Positions 10,880 to 22,859 of a stretch of 64,000 nucleotides of DNA are shown piece by piece; the first letter of the stretch is position 1, and the number at the start of each line of letters is the position of its first letter. The position numbers and the translations under genes are program-made. The notes under the pieces are model-generated. The model had not been told where the DNA came from and did not search any database. It saw only the letters and a list, made by a program, of their open reading frames with translations. Origin of the DNA: Sipunculus nudus (lineage: Eukaryota; Annelida; Sipuncula; Golfingiida; Sipunculidae); NCBI GenBank assembly GCA_026874595.1, contig CM049317.1, positions 54,791,118 to 54,855,117 of the forward strand, given 5' to 3'.

Positions 10880-12440
10880 TTAGTTCACTGTTAAAGAAGA
10901 AGAGACTCCATGTTCTTATGTTGGTCAGCAAATTTATTTAAAAAATTCGTAAATTGATGTTAAGGGAGGAGAAATATACAATTTGATATTATTTATGATA
11001 TGATATGATTCATGGCAAATCCCGCAGTACACTTTTTATGTCTGGTCAAATTGCGTAACCGTGTAAGTATGGTATTGATAAAATTAGTCTTGGTCTAGAC
11101 GCCTAATGGGAACCCAGGTATTTCCCTAAAGTGATTTTGCTCAGTGCATGGGAACAACAGACGAGCTATGATCAAAGATAACTTAATAGTATTGATGTCA
11201 ATTAAGGAGGCGCTTTTGAAAACTGTTAAATGTTTTAAGCCTGATGGCGTTTAGGCGGAGAGAGAGTCACTTTTGAATTGGTGTGCAGCGTGCGCGAATT
11301 CCTCATTACTATATATCTCCAACTAGTGTGGTCCCGGGAATCATATGCCAAGATCAGGCCCTGCTTGTTTTTTAAACAGAGTACCCTGTGTCCATGCTGT
11401 TAGCATTCAAGTCGAGCAAAACAGTGAGCCTGTCATATTAAAAAAAAAAAAAAACAAAAAAAAAACAGTGCAAGCTTGATATGGCAGTCTAGCTGACTGC
11501 ATATTATTTTTGTATAAATTCAAAAAATCTGACGTATGTGTGATAAAAATATCTGAAATTCGATGTGATTCAACATCTTTCATCTTTTGATAACTTAGGA
11601 AAAATGTCTACTTGCCAACAGATGTTCCTTGTATCAGTAAACTGTGTTTCTCGGTCTCGTATGGTGTTATCAGACAACGTTTCTTGTTCACGCAGTCCGT
11701 ATAAAAAGCTTCTGATAAGTATCAGTTTTTTTTCTGTCATCGCTGATTGGTTGGCGTCCGGTAACGGTAACTTTGGGCTACAGTTAGTTTGATTACCAAG
11801 ATAGAAAAACACACGCACAAAAAGGGAGTTCTGTCATTAGAGATAACATTTCTGAAATCGCGTAAATCACCCAACCGTACACATATTTTCTTCGAGTTAT
11901 CAGATTTACATAATTTCATCGGACATTATTTCATAAGGTCTGTTGACCACAAAAAAGGAAACCCCTGATATTTCCCAAATATCAAATTATACAGGAAAGT
12001 TGCCAGTTCTGAGCTTCTTTAATACAAAGCGGACATGTTTGTTGCCGTATATGTCTTTTTTTGCTGATAGGCACTCCAGACACAAGGCAGCAGTTTTCGC
12101 TTGTTTTTCCCACTGTGCGATATCAGTTCTAATTTTTATCTTAAATATTATAAAAAATATTTTATGGGGTGAAACTTTTGTATGAAGTAACTTTTGTATG
12201 AAACAAAAACTCTCTGCTGGACACGCGACATTTTGTGATAAATGAAGCCTAAGACACGGATTTGACAAAACAAAGACATTAGCCTAGAATCAGAGGGCGA
12301 CAGACACAATTAGAATATTTGTTAATTATTTTTAATTTCTGCAGGGAGAGAACACAACATAATTTGCAAATTCCTCTTGTCTATCATGGAAACCAGAAAT
12401 TTCTGTTTGTTCTTGGTTCTCAACTTGTCTGCAAGGAGGG
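10880..12440. other. Gene-free stretch
   Basis: Includes an A-rich tract near 11440-11466. A minus-strand frame at 11987-12268 has a protein-like tail but no clear start, splice sites or domain. Nothing else recognised. Confidence 0.4.
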
Positions 12441-12444
12441 AGGG

Positions 12445-12735
12445 GAATGGTCAATATAATCACCCTCCCTCTGCTATTCAGTGAATGTATTTATATAATG
12501 TAAATGAAATATATCACTAATTAGAATTAAATATCTTGGTTTCATTTCTGAGTTTACCATTAAATATTATATCTAAACCTGTTTTAGAAGTGATGAATAC
12601 GGGAACCAATGTGTGTGTATGTGCGTGAGTGTGTTTATAAAGAGTTTGTATTAAACTTTAATTACCCCCAAGCTCCGAGGCATCCCCCCACCCTTGAAGA
12701 TAAATTGACGCTACTGTCCTCTACAAATCAAAGAC
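12445..12735 (+). mobile_element. Dispersed repeat family 3, copy 1
   Basis: Starts GAATGGTCAATATAATCACC, contains a TG-rich middle and ends near CTTGAAGATAAATTGACGCT then ACTGTC. The same start, TG-rich middle, C-rich block and end recur at 17438-17650. Confidence 0.5.
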
Positions 12736-13189
12736 ATACAAAATGGAGTCTAATAAAAATGTAGATAAAGTTTAATTTAAATCAGTTCAAATCGAACAAA
12801 TTATTGCAACAAAAGACTTGCATAGTAACGGTCATATGTTTACCCCGGACAATATTTTTACCATTTACAGTGGGATTGGACCAGTGGGAATTTTGACCTG
12901 CTATATACTTATTTTCAAAAATAGGATCCAATCATTATCTGACATAATGTATGGTAACTGGGAAATTATTGTAAGATGAAGGTTTCATTTTTGATCCATC
13001 TATTTAAGTCTGGCTTCTGAATATTGGAATGGCACATCCAGAATTTTGGAAGGGGGATGCAGCTCAGGAAGACTTATATGAAAATCTTGAAAATGATATC
13101 AGGATGGGAAAAAGATGTGCTTGGTCGAATTACTGAGTTTGAAACTCTTAAGAAAAGACCGCTGGACCCCCTCTGTAACCACTACTGCT

Positions 13190-13400
13190 GTCACTCGAAT
13201 TTAGCATGGCCAGGTGGAGCATGGTGGCGTAATAGTCCGGGCGCTGGACCGCAAGGTTCCGACCGCTGTCTACGCTAAGACTCCCAACTTAAGTATTTAC
13301 CATGAGGTAAATACTCTCGACCCAGGAGTGATTGGGACTGGTCTTGGACGGCAGACAAATGTAGAAAGAATTGGCCGAAAAAATAAATGATATGGTTCTC
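13190..13400 (+). mobile_element. Degenerate tRNA-derived SINE, plus strand
   Basis: A TGGCGTAATAGTCCGGGCGC segment resembles an A box and is followed about 30 bases later by GGTTCCGACC, a degraded B box. The body ends near 13400. It is more diverged than the elements at 22.6 and 51.3 kb. Confidence 0.4.
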
Positions 13401-13679
13401 AGGTAACGCCCGCGTCAATATAACCCCCCCCCCCATAAAAATTTATTCTAACTTTCAAGAAGATAAAATAATACAATTTTCCTTTGTTATATAGTGCTTT
13501 TACCTGTTCTTGAAACAAATTCTGTTTTTTTCATGCTTTTTCCCTGATCAAATAAAATTTTCATCAATACATGATAAAGGTAAAAAAATATGATATCTGA
13601 AAAAAAAGTACCTGAGAACCATACCTTTTTTGGCCATAACCTTCTAGCGCCTTTCATGGCTGCTTGGTTTGTATGCTCC

Positions 13680-14235
13680 CCATGAGGATAAAGGAAATTA
13701 AGCTACGAGAATGGACCGGCCCGAAAACCAGGAAGACAAAGTGTAAAGTCGGATGAGACTGACATCGTCGGTGATTTCATACAGTAAACCCCAACTTTAC
13801 CTTAACCGTGACCTCGTCTGTAGCTTGTGCTATGTAGTGTGACCCACCCACTGCGATTTGTGTTTAGGGACTACCAAGTTTGGGGGTCTCATCAATTAAC
13901 TGACCTTTATAAACTAAAAGTAATCCCTTGGATTTTTTATAAAAATAGGTCAGAAAACGTGGATATCACCGCACACAGGCGACTTGTTTTGTTTATATAA
14001 ACGTGTTTATAATATGTGGGGGCCCGCCAAAATAATCAAAACATGTTCAACAAGGGCATCTTGTAGCAAGTCAGATTAGCAAGAGCTTTGCAAATGGCGT
14101 TTTGCAACAAGTGACCTTTCTACTTCCGTATATATACCACCTGCCACCTTAGTTTACCTGTTTTTCCCGTTTCTCAACATTGCTGTGTTTTCAAACATGT
14201 TGTTTATAAACAAATTCATACATCTTTCATAAATG
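13680..14235 (+). mobile_element. Dispersed repeat family 1, copy 2 (longer version)
   Basis: Core TTTATAATATGTGGGGGCCC at about 14006, then GCCAAAATAATCAAAACATG and GCAACAAGTGACC. Its upstream half (GATGAGACTGACATCGTCGG near 13755) matches the reverse complement near 63920-63935. The family is therefore longer than the approximately 330 bp shared by most copies. Confidence 0.65.
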
Positions 14236-14626
14236 CCTTACAAGAACTTTTCAAAACCAAAATTATTCTTAAATCATTAATACATACACAGAGGAAGTCA
14301 GAAATTACATCAATTCCTTTTCAAAAGGTAGGTGAATGGGCACCTTTAAAGTCCACTAAGCCTGTCTGAATACACTATATATCAGTGAAGATATTATGGA
14401 CTTTTAACAAAACTGTAAAAATAAACTGAAATGTTGTCTTTTTGTGCTTTCTTCTTCAAATTTTTTGCCCACTTTCTGATTCATAGCAATATAAAACTAT
14501 GGGTGATGTAGGGCTGGGAAGAAGGTAGGGAAGAAGAGGAGAGGAGAGCTTATTATTGTATATACCCTTCCCTCTGTAGATCACATATGTGGATACATTT
14601 AGGGTCAACCAAAGCAGTTTTTTTTA

Positions 14627-14642
14627 GTTTTATTATTATTAA

Positions 14643-14674
<32 letters not shown>
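14627..14674 (+). repeat. (ATT)n microsatellite
   Basis: About 15 slightly imperfect ATT units. Confidence 0.9.
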
Positions 14675-14675
<1 letters not shown>

Positions 14676-14859
14676 GATTATCGACCGATCTTGGGTTAAT
14701 CATTATATGTGGCGAAGCGGGGGATGTTTTACTTTAAAACAGGAGTCTCCTTTCATCAATATTTCCTGAGGATGAACAATAGAACGACTAAATCTGCCCG
14801 CATCATCAAGCAATTGTCAATGTATCAGTTTTTCTGTATTCATCCCACGGGAGAAAAGC

Positions 14860-15440
14860 TACATGCTGCACAATGAAACGATTGAGGGTCTTTAGGAAAG
14901 CGGGCGGAGGTGCGAATGGCTCAAGGAGGGCATCAATAAAGATGAAAGGAGCTGGGCAGATTGCAGACCTGCAGTAAACCTAATCACCGGGGGCGTTAAG
15001 ACTTTATCAAGGCCCATAAGAGCTCACAATACGAAACCTTCAGGGTAACAAGTGCAGACACCGCGGGCAAGGCATCGTTTACCAGTACCCAAGGCACTTA
15101 ACACTAAGCACTAGGGCCTTTGTGTAAGCACTTATCCTTTAAAAACCTTAAAGCTCACGGAACAACGCTTTAATGCACCATCAGAACTTCGCCTTGACTC
15201 CCGACACCCAACATGCGACAACAGGGTTTTGGTGTGTACAAAATATGGCGGTACGTGAATGCTTTTTATATGTTTGCGAGAATGAATAAGTAAGGGTAAG
15301 ATAAGAGCAGGGGGATACGACTTAAAAAGTACACCAAGGACAGTCCCAAGGCGGAATTTTTCTACTAAGATAGATTCGCTGCGGATGGAAGAGGAATCGC
15401 AGAGTTGACTACGCTCTTACGTGTGAATTATAATAGCATG
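14860..15440. other. Higher-complexity island without coding frame
   Basis: Balanced composition and no internal repeats, with stops in all frames. It could be a conserved non-coding element. Only comparison with related species can decide. Confidence 0.2.
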
Positions 15441-15698
15441 TGTATATCAACTGGCCTTACTATTACCTTCGCGGTTTATCTACAGAAGAGGGTTGTGTTT
15501 TCAGCAATGTTTTTGTTTATTTGGTGTTAGGGCGGTTCAACCAGAGTATTTAATACCTCCCCATGACGCACTGATCTTAGTTGTTTGGTCATTCTGTTAA
15601 AAACATCATTATAACATTATAAAGAGAATTTGATTAAATTTTGTGGAGGATTAGGTTTCCAAGGAACACACTCTTTAATTTGGAAGGTAATATTGATT

Positions 15699-15704
<6 letters not shown>

Positions 15705-15737
<33 letters not shown>

Positions 15738-15755
15738 TATATTTATTTATATATG
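15705..15755 (+). repeat. (TA)n microsatellite
   Basis: Interrupted TA array with TTTATTTA at its end. Confidence 0.95.
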
Positions 15756-15759
15756 TTAA

Positions 15760-17400
15760 AAGGTTTCTCTATCGTTGCAAATACATTTATCCCGGCCAGG
15801 GTGAAGGTCGTTCACTGTTATCGCTGATCGTCTTTGCTCTGGCTTGTAATGTTGACCTGTGAAGAAGCCATCGAGTTGGTTAATTGTTTCTATTTAAACC
15901 GTTTCTGTGATAACGTAGCACATACCAAGGCATTATCAGGAAAGTGGAAATATTCCAGATCTGGTGATCATGAAATTTCGGGGGGATATATATGCGGTCT
16001 CTGACAGCTTTCTAGTTACGTTTGTTGTCATGAAATACAGCAACATGACTGTTTCAAAACCAAGAATAGCCGATCATGGTATTGAGCATTGTCTTAATCT
16101 AGATTACTTTTATTGCTTGGCTAATCATCGATGAACCTTTACACTTTATTAGCTTGACAAGCAGTCTAGCTTGAGGTCAAGCTAACTTATTCCTAATCTA
16201 ATTGCCTATAGAAAATTCACTACTTTTGCATTTGTTCTCTTCCGACCATTGTCTTTTATACCCTAACCGTACCACTCCTTAGTAGATATTGTGAGACCGC
16301 CCGGGACTACTTACCTCAATTGTCAAACCAATTTTTTTTACATTTCAAGGAAACATCTCATGTTTATATTTCACATGAGCATTCTAACAATATATGACTT
16401 AGTCAGTGAAGTCCTTACCCACAAGAACACAAGTGATTACATAATTTTCCTTGAAACAATATTAATCCAACATATTTGAACGGACTACGGTACTCTCTTC
16501 CCTACATTTATACCTACGCCGCTGGTGCATGCACACGTGGCGGTGCATCGTTAGGGCCAGATTGTGACATACAGTGGAGTCGTACTCGAGGGTGTCCGAG
16601 TGTGTAGCTGATTTGCTCAGCTGGTCCAAAACTCGACCAGAGTACACCTCCTACTACCCTGATTTTCTTCCAGTTAATCCAGAATATTTTGAGATGTGAC
16701 GTACTTCAACCATCTTGCCTTTGAAGACTTATTATAAAATATTGTTTGTCATTTATCTGCTTTCATGTATTTTGAAAGGATTAATATTTATTTTTTTATC
16801 GCCTGGATAACCTTGAGTGCCTCCGTGGACACGTCAAGGACATATCAGGAAGTCTGTCAGTTCCTTATTATTCTTATAAAAAAGTTTACTTGTCAGTCCG
16901 TGTGCTCTTTTCTTAATTACACAACATTTTAAATAAACCTGCAATACTGAAACAGCCATAGAACATTGACGGAACAACGCTTGCAGTGAAAGGTCCCGAA
17001 ACTTTAATTTACTAACTCTCTGTGATAATATAGATTCTCATATCCTCATTGCGTGGATAGAGCGAATAATAGAAATTGATAGGCGAGACTCGATTACCCT
17101 TAACTCCATTTACCCAGCTGTGCCCTGATTGATGTCATCTCACGTGACCCGAGAGTTCGTTTTTCAGAACTTAGATCTTTCACTTCTTAACGTTATCTCT
17201 GAAACGCGCAGATGTTCCAAGATGAGGTCGTTTGATTTGAGGCGCTCCGAGGGAGAATATGGAAACATAACCTTTATCTTTTGTTGTAGCCCATTCTAGT
17301 TTTAACCAAAGCTACTTAGGTCCTTTTGGATACGGTATTCCCATCGACATTTCTTCTAAAACTGTCATTCTATCGCAGTCTTTCTCTGCGTCAATGTAGG
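15760..17400. other. Gene-free stretch
   Basis: Mixed-composition DNA. A strong donor-like GTAAGTAG on the minus strand near 16305 has only AT-rich, stop-filled sequence upstream, so it does not define a coding exon. Confidence 0.4.
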
Positions 17401-17437
17401 AGTGATCGGTGTATATATCCCCCACTTTATATCAAGA

Positions 17438-17650
17438 GGGAATGGTCAATGTAATCACCCCCTGCTATTTAGAGAAAAATATTTATATACTGGAAATTAC
17501 ATGCATTAATATTTCGAACTATAGACTTGGTTCCATTAATGAGTGTATGTGTATGTATGTGTGCGTGCTTGTGTGTGTCTGTGTCTGCGAGTCACCCCCC
17601 CCCCCCCCCCCCCCCCGAAGATAAATTAACGCCACTGTGTGTATCTGTCT
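17438..17650 (+). mobile_element. Dispersed repeat family 3, copy 2
   Basis: GAATGGTCAATGTAATCACC at the start, a TG-rich middle, a C22 tract (17595-17616), then GAAGATAAATTAACGCCACT. It parallels 12445-12735 block for block. Confidence 0.5.
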
Positions 17651-17945
17651 GTAAATCTGGATCTCTGTCTGTCTCCCCACCAACCCCCCCCCCCCCCTCC
17701 CCCGCCCCCTCACTGTCTGTCCGTCTCTGCCCCTCCCTCTCTATATCTGTCTGTAAGTCTGTCTTTCTGTTTACCTGTCTGTCTCTCCCATTCTGTCTTA
17801 TTCTGTTTCGGTCTCTGTCTTTCTCACACAAAAATACACACTGTAGATTATTTCTGTCTCTGTTTTTCTTGGTATTTCTCTTTCCGACTCCTCCCTTTTC
17901 TGTGACTTTCTCTCTCACTGTATTCCCCATCTCTCTCTCTCTGAC

Positions 17946-17990
<45 letters not shown>
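17595..17990 (+). repeat. C tracts, (CTGT)n-like and (TC)n low-complexity block
   Basis: C22, a second C-rich tract near 17685-17710, CTGTCTGT repeats and a (TC) array at about 17950-17989. It yields spurious Ser/Cys/Pro-rich frames on one strand and Arg/Glu-rich frames on the other. Confidence 0.9.
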
Positions 17991-17991
<1 letters not shown>

Positions 17992-18720
17992 TATATATGA
18001 TAAGCAGATCAACGTCAATCAAACGCACTTTACGTGCATTTGCACTTTCCGTACTCTACTTATATAGGACAAAATGTATGATAGTCTTCTTTATTATGAT
18101 CAGGGACCGATACATGATTTAAGAATGCCCGGGGGGGGGGGCAGAGACGACGGTGAATATAAACATGTATTTTTAGGTGATAATCCCCCCTCAGCCGCCC
18201 TGTTGGCTTTTTGAGATAAAAAAAGACAAACCCTGCGAGTTTTCTGAATTCGCCCTCACAATTTAACAACAACGAGTAAGGAACTTATGTAAAAAATGAG
18301 AACTGGAATATCACGGCATTGAAAGATTTTACGAGGGCACACCACAGCCCGAAAACTAAAAGTGTAAGGTTTCTTAGAGCATAAAAATACAACACAATCA
18401 CCAGTCCCTGAGACCACATCACAAATATCAAATTTGTTGAAAAATAATTAAAACTTGAATAAGAGGTTACATTCTAATACTTTATAATAGGTGAATAATG
18501 GATTACCATTTATCATTTAGGTAAGCTATATATATAAAGGAATAGCAAACAATGGAAACGAAAGACCAATTACAAATTACATGTCTATTTTCTTTAAAAC
18601 TGATGTGTTCATACAGCTACATGTCTGTCTGCAGGCTTCTGGTGATGCATGTCAATATGGGTAATTTGGATACTTTGATGTTTATTTTGGAAGTTACGAT
18701 TAACTATCTTGCTTCGGTGT

Positions 18721-18740
18721 ATACGATACCGGTATCGTAT
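18721..18740. repeat. Perfect 20-bp palindrome
   Basis: ATACGATACCGGTATCGTAT is its own reverse complement. Neighbouring bases do not extend the symmetry. Confidence 0.9.
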
Positions 18741-18787
18741 CAAAACAGCAGTGTTTAAAGGCTTAATAAAATCAGTGCTTTTTTTTT

Positions 18788-18801
18788 GGGGGGGGGGGGG
18801 G
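18788..18801 (+). repeat. G14 tract flanked by T tracts
   Basis: Homopolymer G run between runs of eight or more T. Confidence 0.9.
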
Positions 18802-19330
18802 ACGGGAGGTGGTTCCTCCATTTTTTTTTTGTCTAGCATTTTTTTTTTGGAAACGGTCAAAATTTTGGTCGTCAGTTTTCAATTTCGAATAAACGATTCT
18901 CTACTGTATATAAGTCATCAATCACAACCACTTCACTGCTGAAAGGCCGAGTGCGAAGCAATTCAAAAACCGGCGTACCTCTTCGTCTTTATCTACGGAT
19001 TTCATTATAAGTACCTGTAGGCATTTCGAGGTGTATGAAAACCTCTTTCTTCACAGAATTTACAAACCCTTAAGGTGTGACGGTTACAGACGAATACAAC
19101 ACCAGCTTTCTAGAATGTTCTTTTATACACACCATGTAAAACCTTGGTATTTTACCAGCTATGAAATTAACAAATTATGTTCAAAGGTGTTGAAATTTTT
19201 TTCCGCTGTTTTCATTACCGTTGCATTATGGCTTTTGGTTTAATGTGAGACTCATCATGTCTTGAGCAGGGACCAGTTCCCGTAGCTCATTAGCTGTATG
19301 ACGAAGGTTATTGCGGAGATTGCGGGTGTA

Positions 19331-19344
19331 GGGGGGGGGGGGGG
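19331..19344 (+). repeat. G14 tract
   Basis: Homopolymer run. Confidence 0.9.
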
Positions 19345-19617
19345 TTGCTCTCATTGTCAGCTTACTTTTTTTCGCTGCGGCGGAGCATGCAGCTGAATTT
19401 TTCCGCCCACCTCATGTTTATGCACGCGATGCAATACATAGTTTATTTAAGTGGTAGTTAACGGAGAGTTGTTATTTAGTTTTCAGTATTACATTGACGA
19501 CAGTCTCGTCTCTTTACTGGCTGTGATCTCTGTATTGAGGGAGTTACGCATAACTGTTTGATGGTAAGCTATATGTGTCATCGTAATATTATGCAGTTTC
19601 AAGTGGTCATATATTTA

Positions 19618-19643
19618 ATTATTAATATATACATATATATATA

Positions 19644-19688
<45 letters not shown>
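19618..19688 (+). repeat. (TA)n microsatellite
   Basis: About 70 bases of TA with two interruptions. Confidence 0.95.
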
Positions 19689-19689
<1 letters not shown>

Positions 19690-19690
<1 letters not shown>

Positions 19691-22200
19691 ATGATGCGAC
19701 TACTCTGAGAAAAAAAATCGAATCAGTAAGGGAACGCTACGTCGAAGAGTATCACTTGGTGAATAACCAATGACGTGCAGAGTTTTGGGTCTGACAAACA
19801 TAAAACCAAAGAGTGTAGAAAGATAAAACTGCAACAGTCTAGGAAGAGGAAGAGGATTGATGAATCTGTTCTGAAAGAGTGTTTTATTCACTTAGAGTTC
19901 TCTTGTTGACGTGAAGCATCTTTCACCATCGTGTCTGCTCTCATAAAAAAGACACCCTAATCTGCCCTTTACGCTGTCTGCGACCTAGGTTTATCAAATT
20001 TTAAAACAGACTGGTCATCTGCTCCATTAAAGCCTCTCTGACCTCGCTTACAGGTGGGCACACAACGGATCTTTTGAATAATCCACATCAGCGACGACCA
20101 AATTAATGCATGTCCATGACAAGCCAATGCCAGGACAGAGCCGGTCAGACGCACCACGTGCTTTTGCAAACGTCAGTCAAATACATATGATTCCATCAAA
20201 ATGTATATACCATGGAAAACAACGGCTGAGGAAATAAAAAGAAATTATAAATAATTAATTCAAGTCAGCTTTCCCTTGTTAAACTTCTCGGTCAAGACCG
20301 TTCGTCTCATGTATTAGGTACCATTATCGTTTAAACACCTCCAAATTGTAATTATTTGAAAATCAGTGTGCCACTGCTTCTTTACAATGACGTTCCACTT
20401 GTAGAAACTTCAGGTGTGTAGAATACCAAGATTCGGAAAAATTAAAAAAAAAGGCACGTCCTACTCTCTCAGAAAAAAAAAAACGCTTCCTGGTAGAACC
20501 CAAAAGGGTTCTTTGTAGTATAATGAGCGAGAAACCTTTTATGGTTCTGACTGGAACCTCAAATGCAGGAGATTTTATGAACCTATTGAGTATTTTTTTA
20601 CAAGATTTCATCTGGCACTTTTGTATAGGTTCCAAGGGGGGGGGGGCTTGAACATTCTTAGTGGACAGTGAGAGAGGTTTTTTTTTCTTTTTTTTTCTGG
20701 AACACCTTCTATAGGGAACACCTTGTATTTCCGAAAGGCGGTGTCATTGGAAAAAAAACAAGGTATAAAATGGTCCATCGGCGTGGTCCGGGAGAATTCT
20801 TTTAGTACTTTGTATGTAAAGATATATCGGTATTTATTACGTTGTAAGCTACTTACTCCTGAAGATTAGGATCTGTCGCAATATGTAGCTTTCTTCAGAG
20901 TCATATATGGATAATTTGTACTTTGAAATATTTATGAATTAAGGTATAACTTTTCCTCACAAGGTGCCATTGGATGAGAAATATTGTATTTTTAACTCGC
21001 ATTTGGGACGGTTTGCAAAAAAAAGTCAACCATTTATACAGACAAAAAAATGGAGCGAGCAGTACTTGCTGCCTTCCTTATTTCCGCACGGTATAATGTG
21101 CATATTATAATTTTAAAAAATTCCTTTAATATGTTGTTTTATTAAACAAATCCATTTACTCCTTTCCCAGTCTGATTACAGAACAGTTTTAAATCAGATC
21201 GGTTCATTTCTTTAGAAGCAGGGCTCTCAGAAAATTGAATTTACGTTTTAATAAATGGATTGCATGATAAAATAGAAAGGACGTCTATTCTTTCGCCATC
21301 TTGTTTTTCAACAACGATTCGTTTTTGATGGGAAGGTTTCAGCATTTGACGCAGCATTAATTGCATGCCGGACTTTTGTAATTAGAAAAGAAATGGCATG
21401 ATTACATATTGACAAGGTATCCTTACAAAGGCGGAATACTGTGCGGAAAAAAAAAACACAAAAAAATCCTGCTTGAGATAATCATGGTTTAAATACACAG
21501 GCCTTTTCATTAGAACTTTACCATTATTTATTTCTTTGATTGTTCAGTTGGCCCTTTTGTATTATTTATATAGGTAAAAAAAATAATTGGCAGATCAGCA
21601 ACATATATTTTTTATGTAAACTGAATAATTATAAAAGAGATCCCTGATATGTCATTCATTTGATTCAACACTGCTCAGCGAGGCTAAAACTAAAGAAAAA
21701 AAAAACAATTGAATAAAAACGAAACATTAGAAGGAACACTAGAAATTGCATAGTATGAAGAAGTATCCACAATATGGTTTCTAGATAAGAAAAATAGCTG
21801 GGGATCCTGTAACTATAAACTCACCTTACAGGGATGACGGAAAGCCAACTGGTTATCAAATTCATAAGCTTGTCGAAAAATGTTAATTTATTGTAAAATG
21901 TAAAAAAACAAAGTGCAAATCAAGAGACAAATTAATTTTCAAAATTTATTTTATTTAATATTTTTTCACCATTGTTTTGCACCTGCAAAAAGTAATTAGG
22001 GAAGCAAGTAATTAGGTTAAGAGGCGTCTTCCGCATAATTTACATGTTTATTCAAAGAGTTCATTATTTTTTTTTTTAATTTTTTGGTGGAGGTAACCGC
22101 CCCCAATTTTCAAATGCTAACTTAACTACGTTTATGTAGATCTGCAAAAGTCCATTCCGGTTTCGGACTTAGTGACAGAGCCGATTCACACGCTTCCTCT
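19690..22200. other. Gene-free stretch
   Basis: AT-rich, with an A/T- and G-rich patch at 20440-20700. Several GGTTC and GAACC words near 20500-20640 hint at an old inverted-repeat element, but no clean termini were found. Confidence 0.35.
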
Positions 22201-22224
22201 CATAGTATATCCTGGCCTCAACCA

Positions 22225-22490
22225 GGCCAGGTGACTACTGCACCTGCGGACTCTGGGTGCGTAATCGTCCCCATTGCTTGGTCATACAACCGAGGAACCC
22301 CCGAAGGGGACACTCGTTTGTGAGTGAAACACGGCCGTTGGGCACGGCTTTCCCATTAAGCCTGCACAGCGCTCACCCTAGGTGGGGGCCGACCGTGAAA
22401 AATCTCACCGTTCCTCGGCTGAGATTCTAACTCAAGTTCTCCCGGCTTTGAGTCCTGTGCTCTACCCCGATCAACAGAATTCGGTGAAAT
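22225..22490 (-). mobile_element. Degenerate tRNA-like SINE, minus strand
   Basis: On the minus strand GGGGTAGAGCACAGGACTC (near 22451-22468) resembles a tRNA A-box region, and CTTGAGTTAGAATCTC (near 22420-22435) a mutated B box. A 200-bp GC-richer body follows. Lower confidence than its neighbour because the B box is degraded. Confidence 0.35.
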
Positions 22491-22629
22491 CCCTAATTGT
22501 TAATCCGTGCTTGACATCGTATATTGTCATAGTATAAAAAATAATAATTAATTAAACGTTAGAACATATATCAATAACGAACAGACATTAACACTGATGG
22601 GCCTTGATAAATAAGAAACATTTAGATAT

Positions 22630-22855
22630 TGAAACGTTATTTATTTTACATGTATTGTACGAATGATTATTAAAAATAATCCTAGAAACTCCCCATGACT
22701 CGGTAGTCTGTAAAGGAATGAGGAAAGCGGAGGATCGGAGAAATCCACCGACCTGGGACTGGCCACTACAGCCCACTGTCCAAGCCAGTCCGGGGATCGA
22801 ACCCGGGTCGCCAGCGGAGGAGACGGGTGTTTAGCCCTCGACTCTCAAGGCTCAT
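22630..22855 (-). mobile_element. tRNA-derived SINE (same family as 51273-51510), minus strand
   Basis: The minus strand has a clear B box CCGGGTTCGATCCCCGG (22791-22807) downstream of an A-box-like TTGAGAGTCGAGGGC. The body (TGTAGTGGCC, GTCGGTGG then TTTCTCCG, GACTACCGAG) and the 3' tail ATGTAAAATAAATAA match the plus-strand copy at 51.3 kb in order and spacing. Two copies with the same head, body and tail define a SINE family. Confidence 0.75.
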
Positions 22856-22859
22856 CAAA

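Noticed and set aside
11987-12268. 93-codon minus-strand frame with a plausible C-terminal half
   Set aside because: No splice sites or start context, half of it is AT-rich filler, and no family is recognised.
15300-15440. Possible similarity to 26885-27030 (GACAGTCYCAAGGYGG and later words)
   Set aside because: Only short scattered words match; an alignment would be needed to call a repeat family.
17527-18000. 157-codon Ser/Cys/Pro-rich frame and its Arg/Glu-rich minus-strand partner
   Set aside because: Produced by C tracts, CTGT repeats and a TC array.
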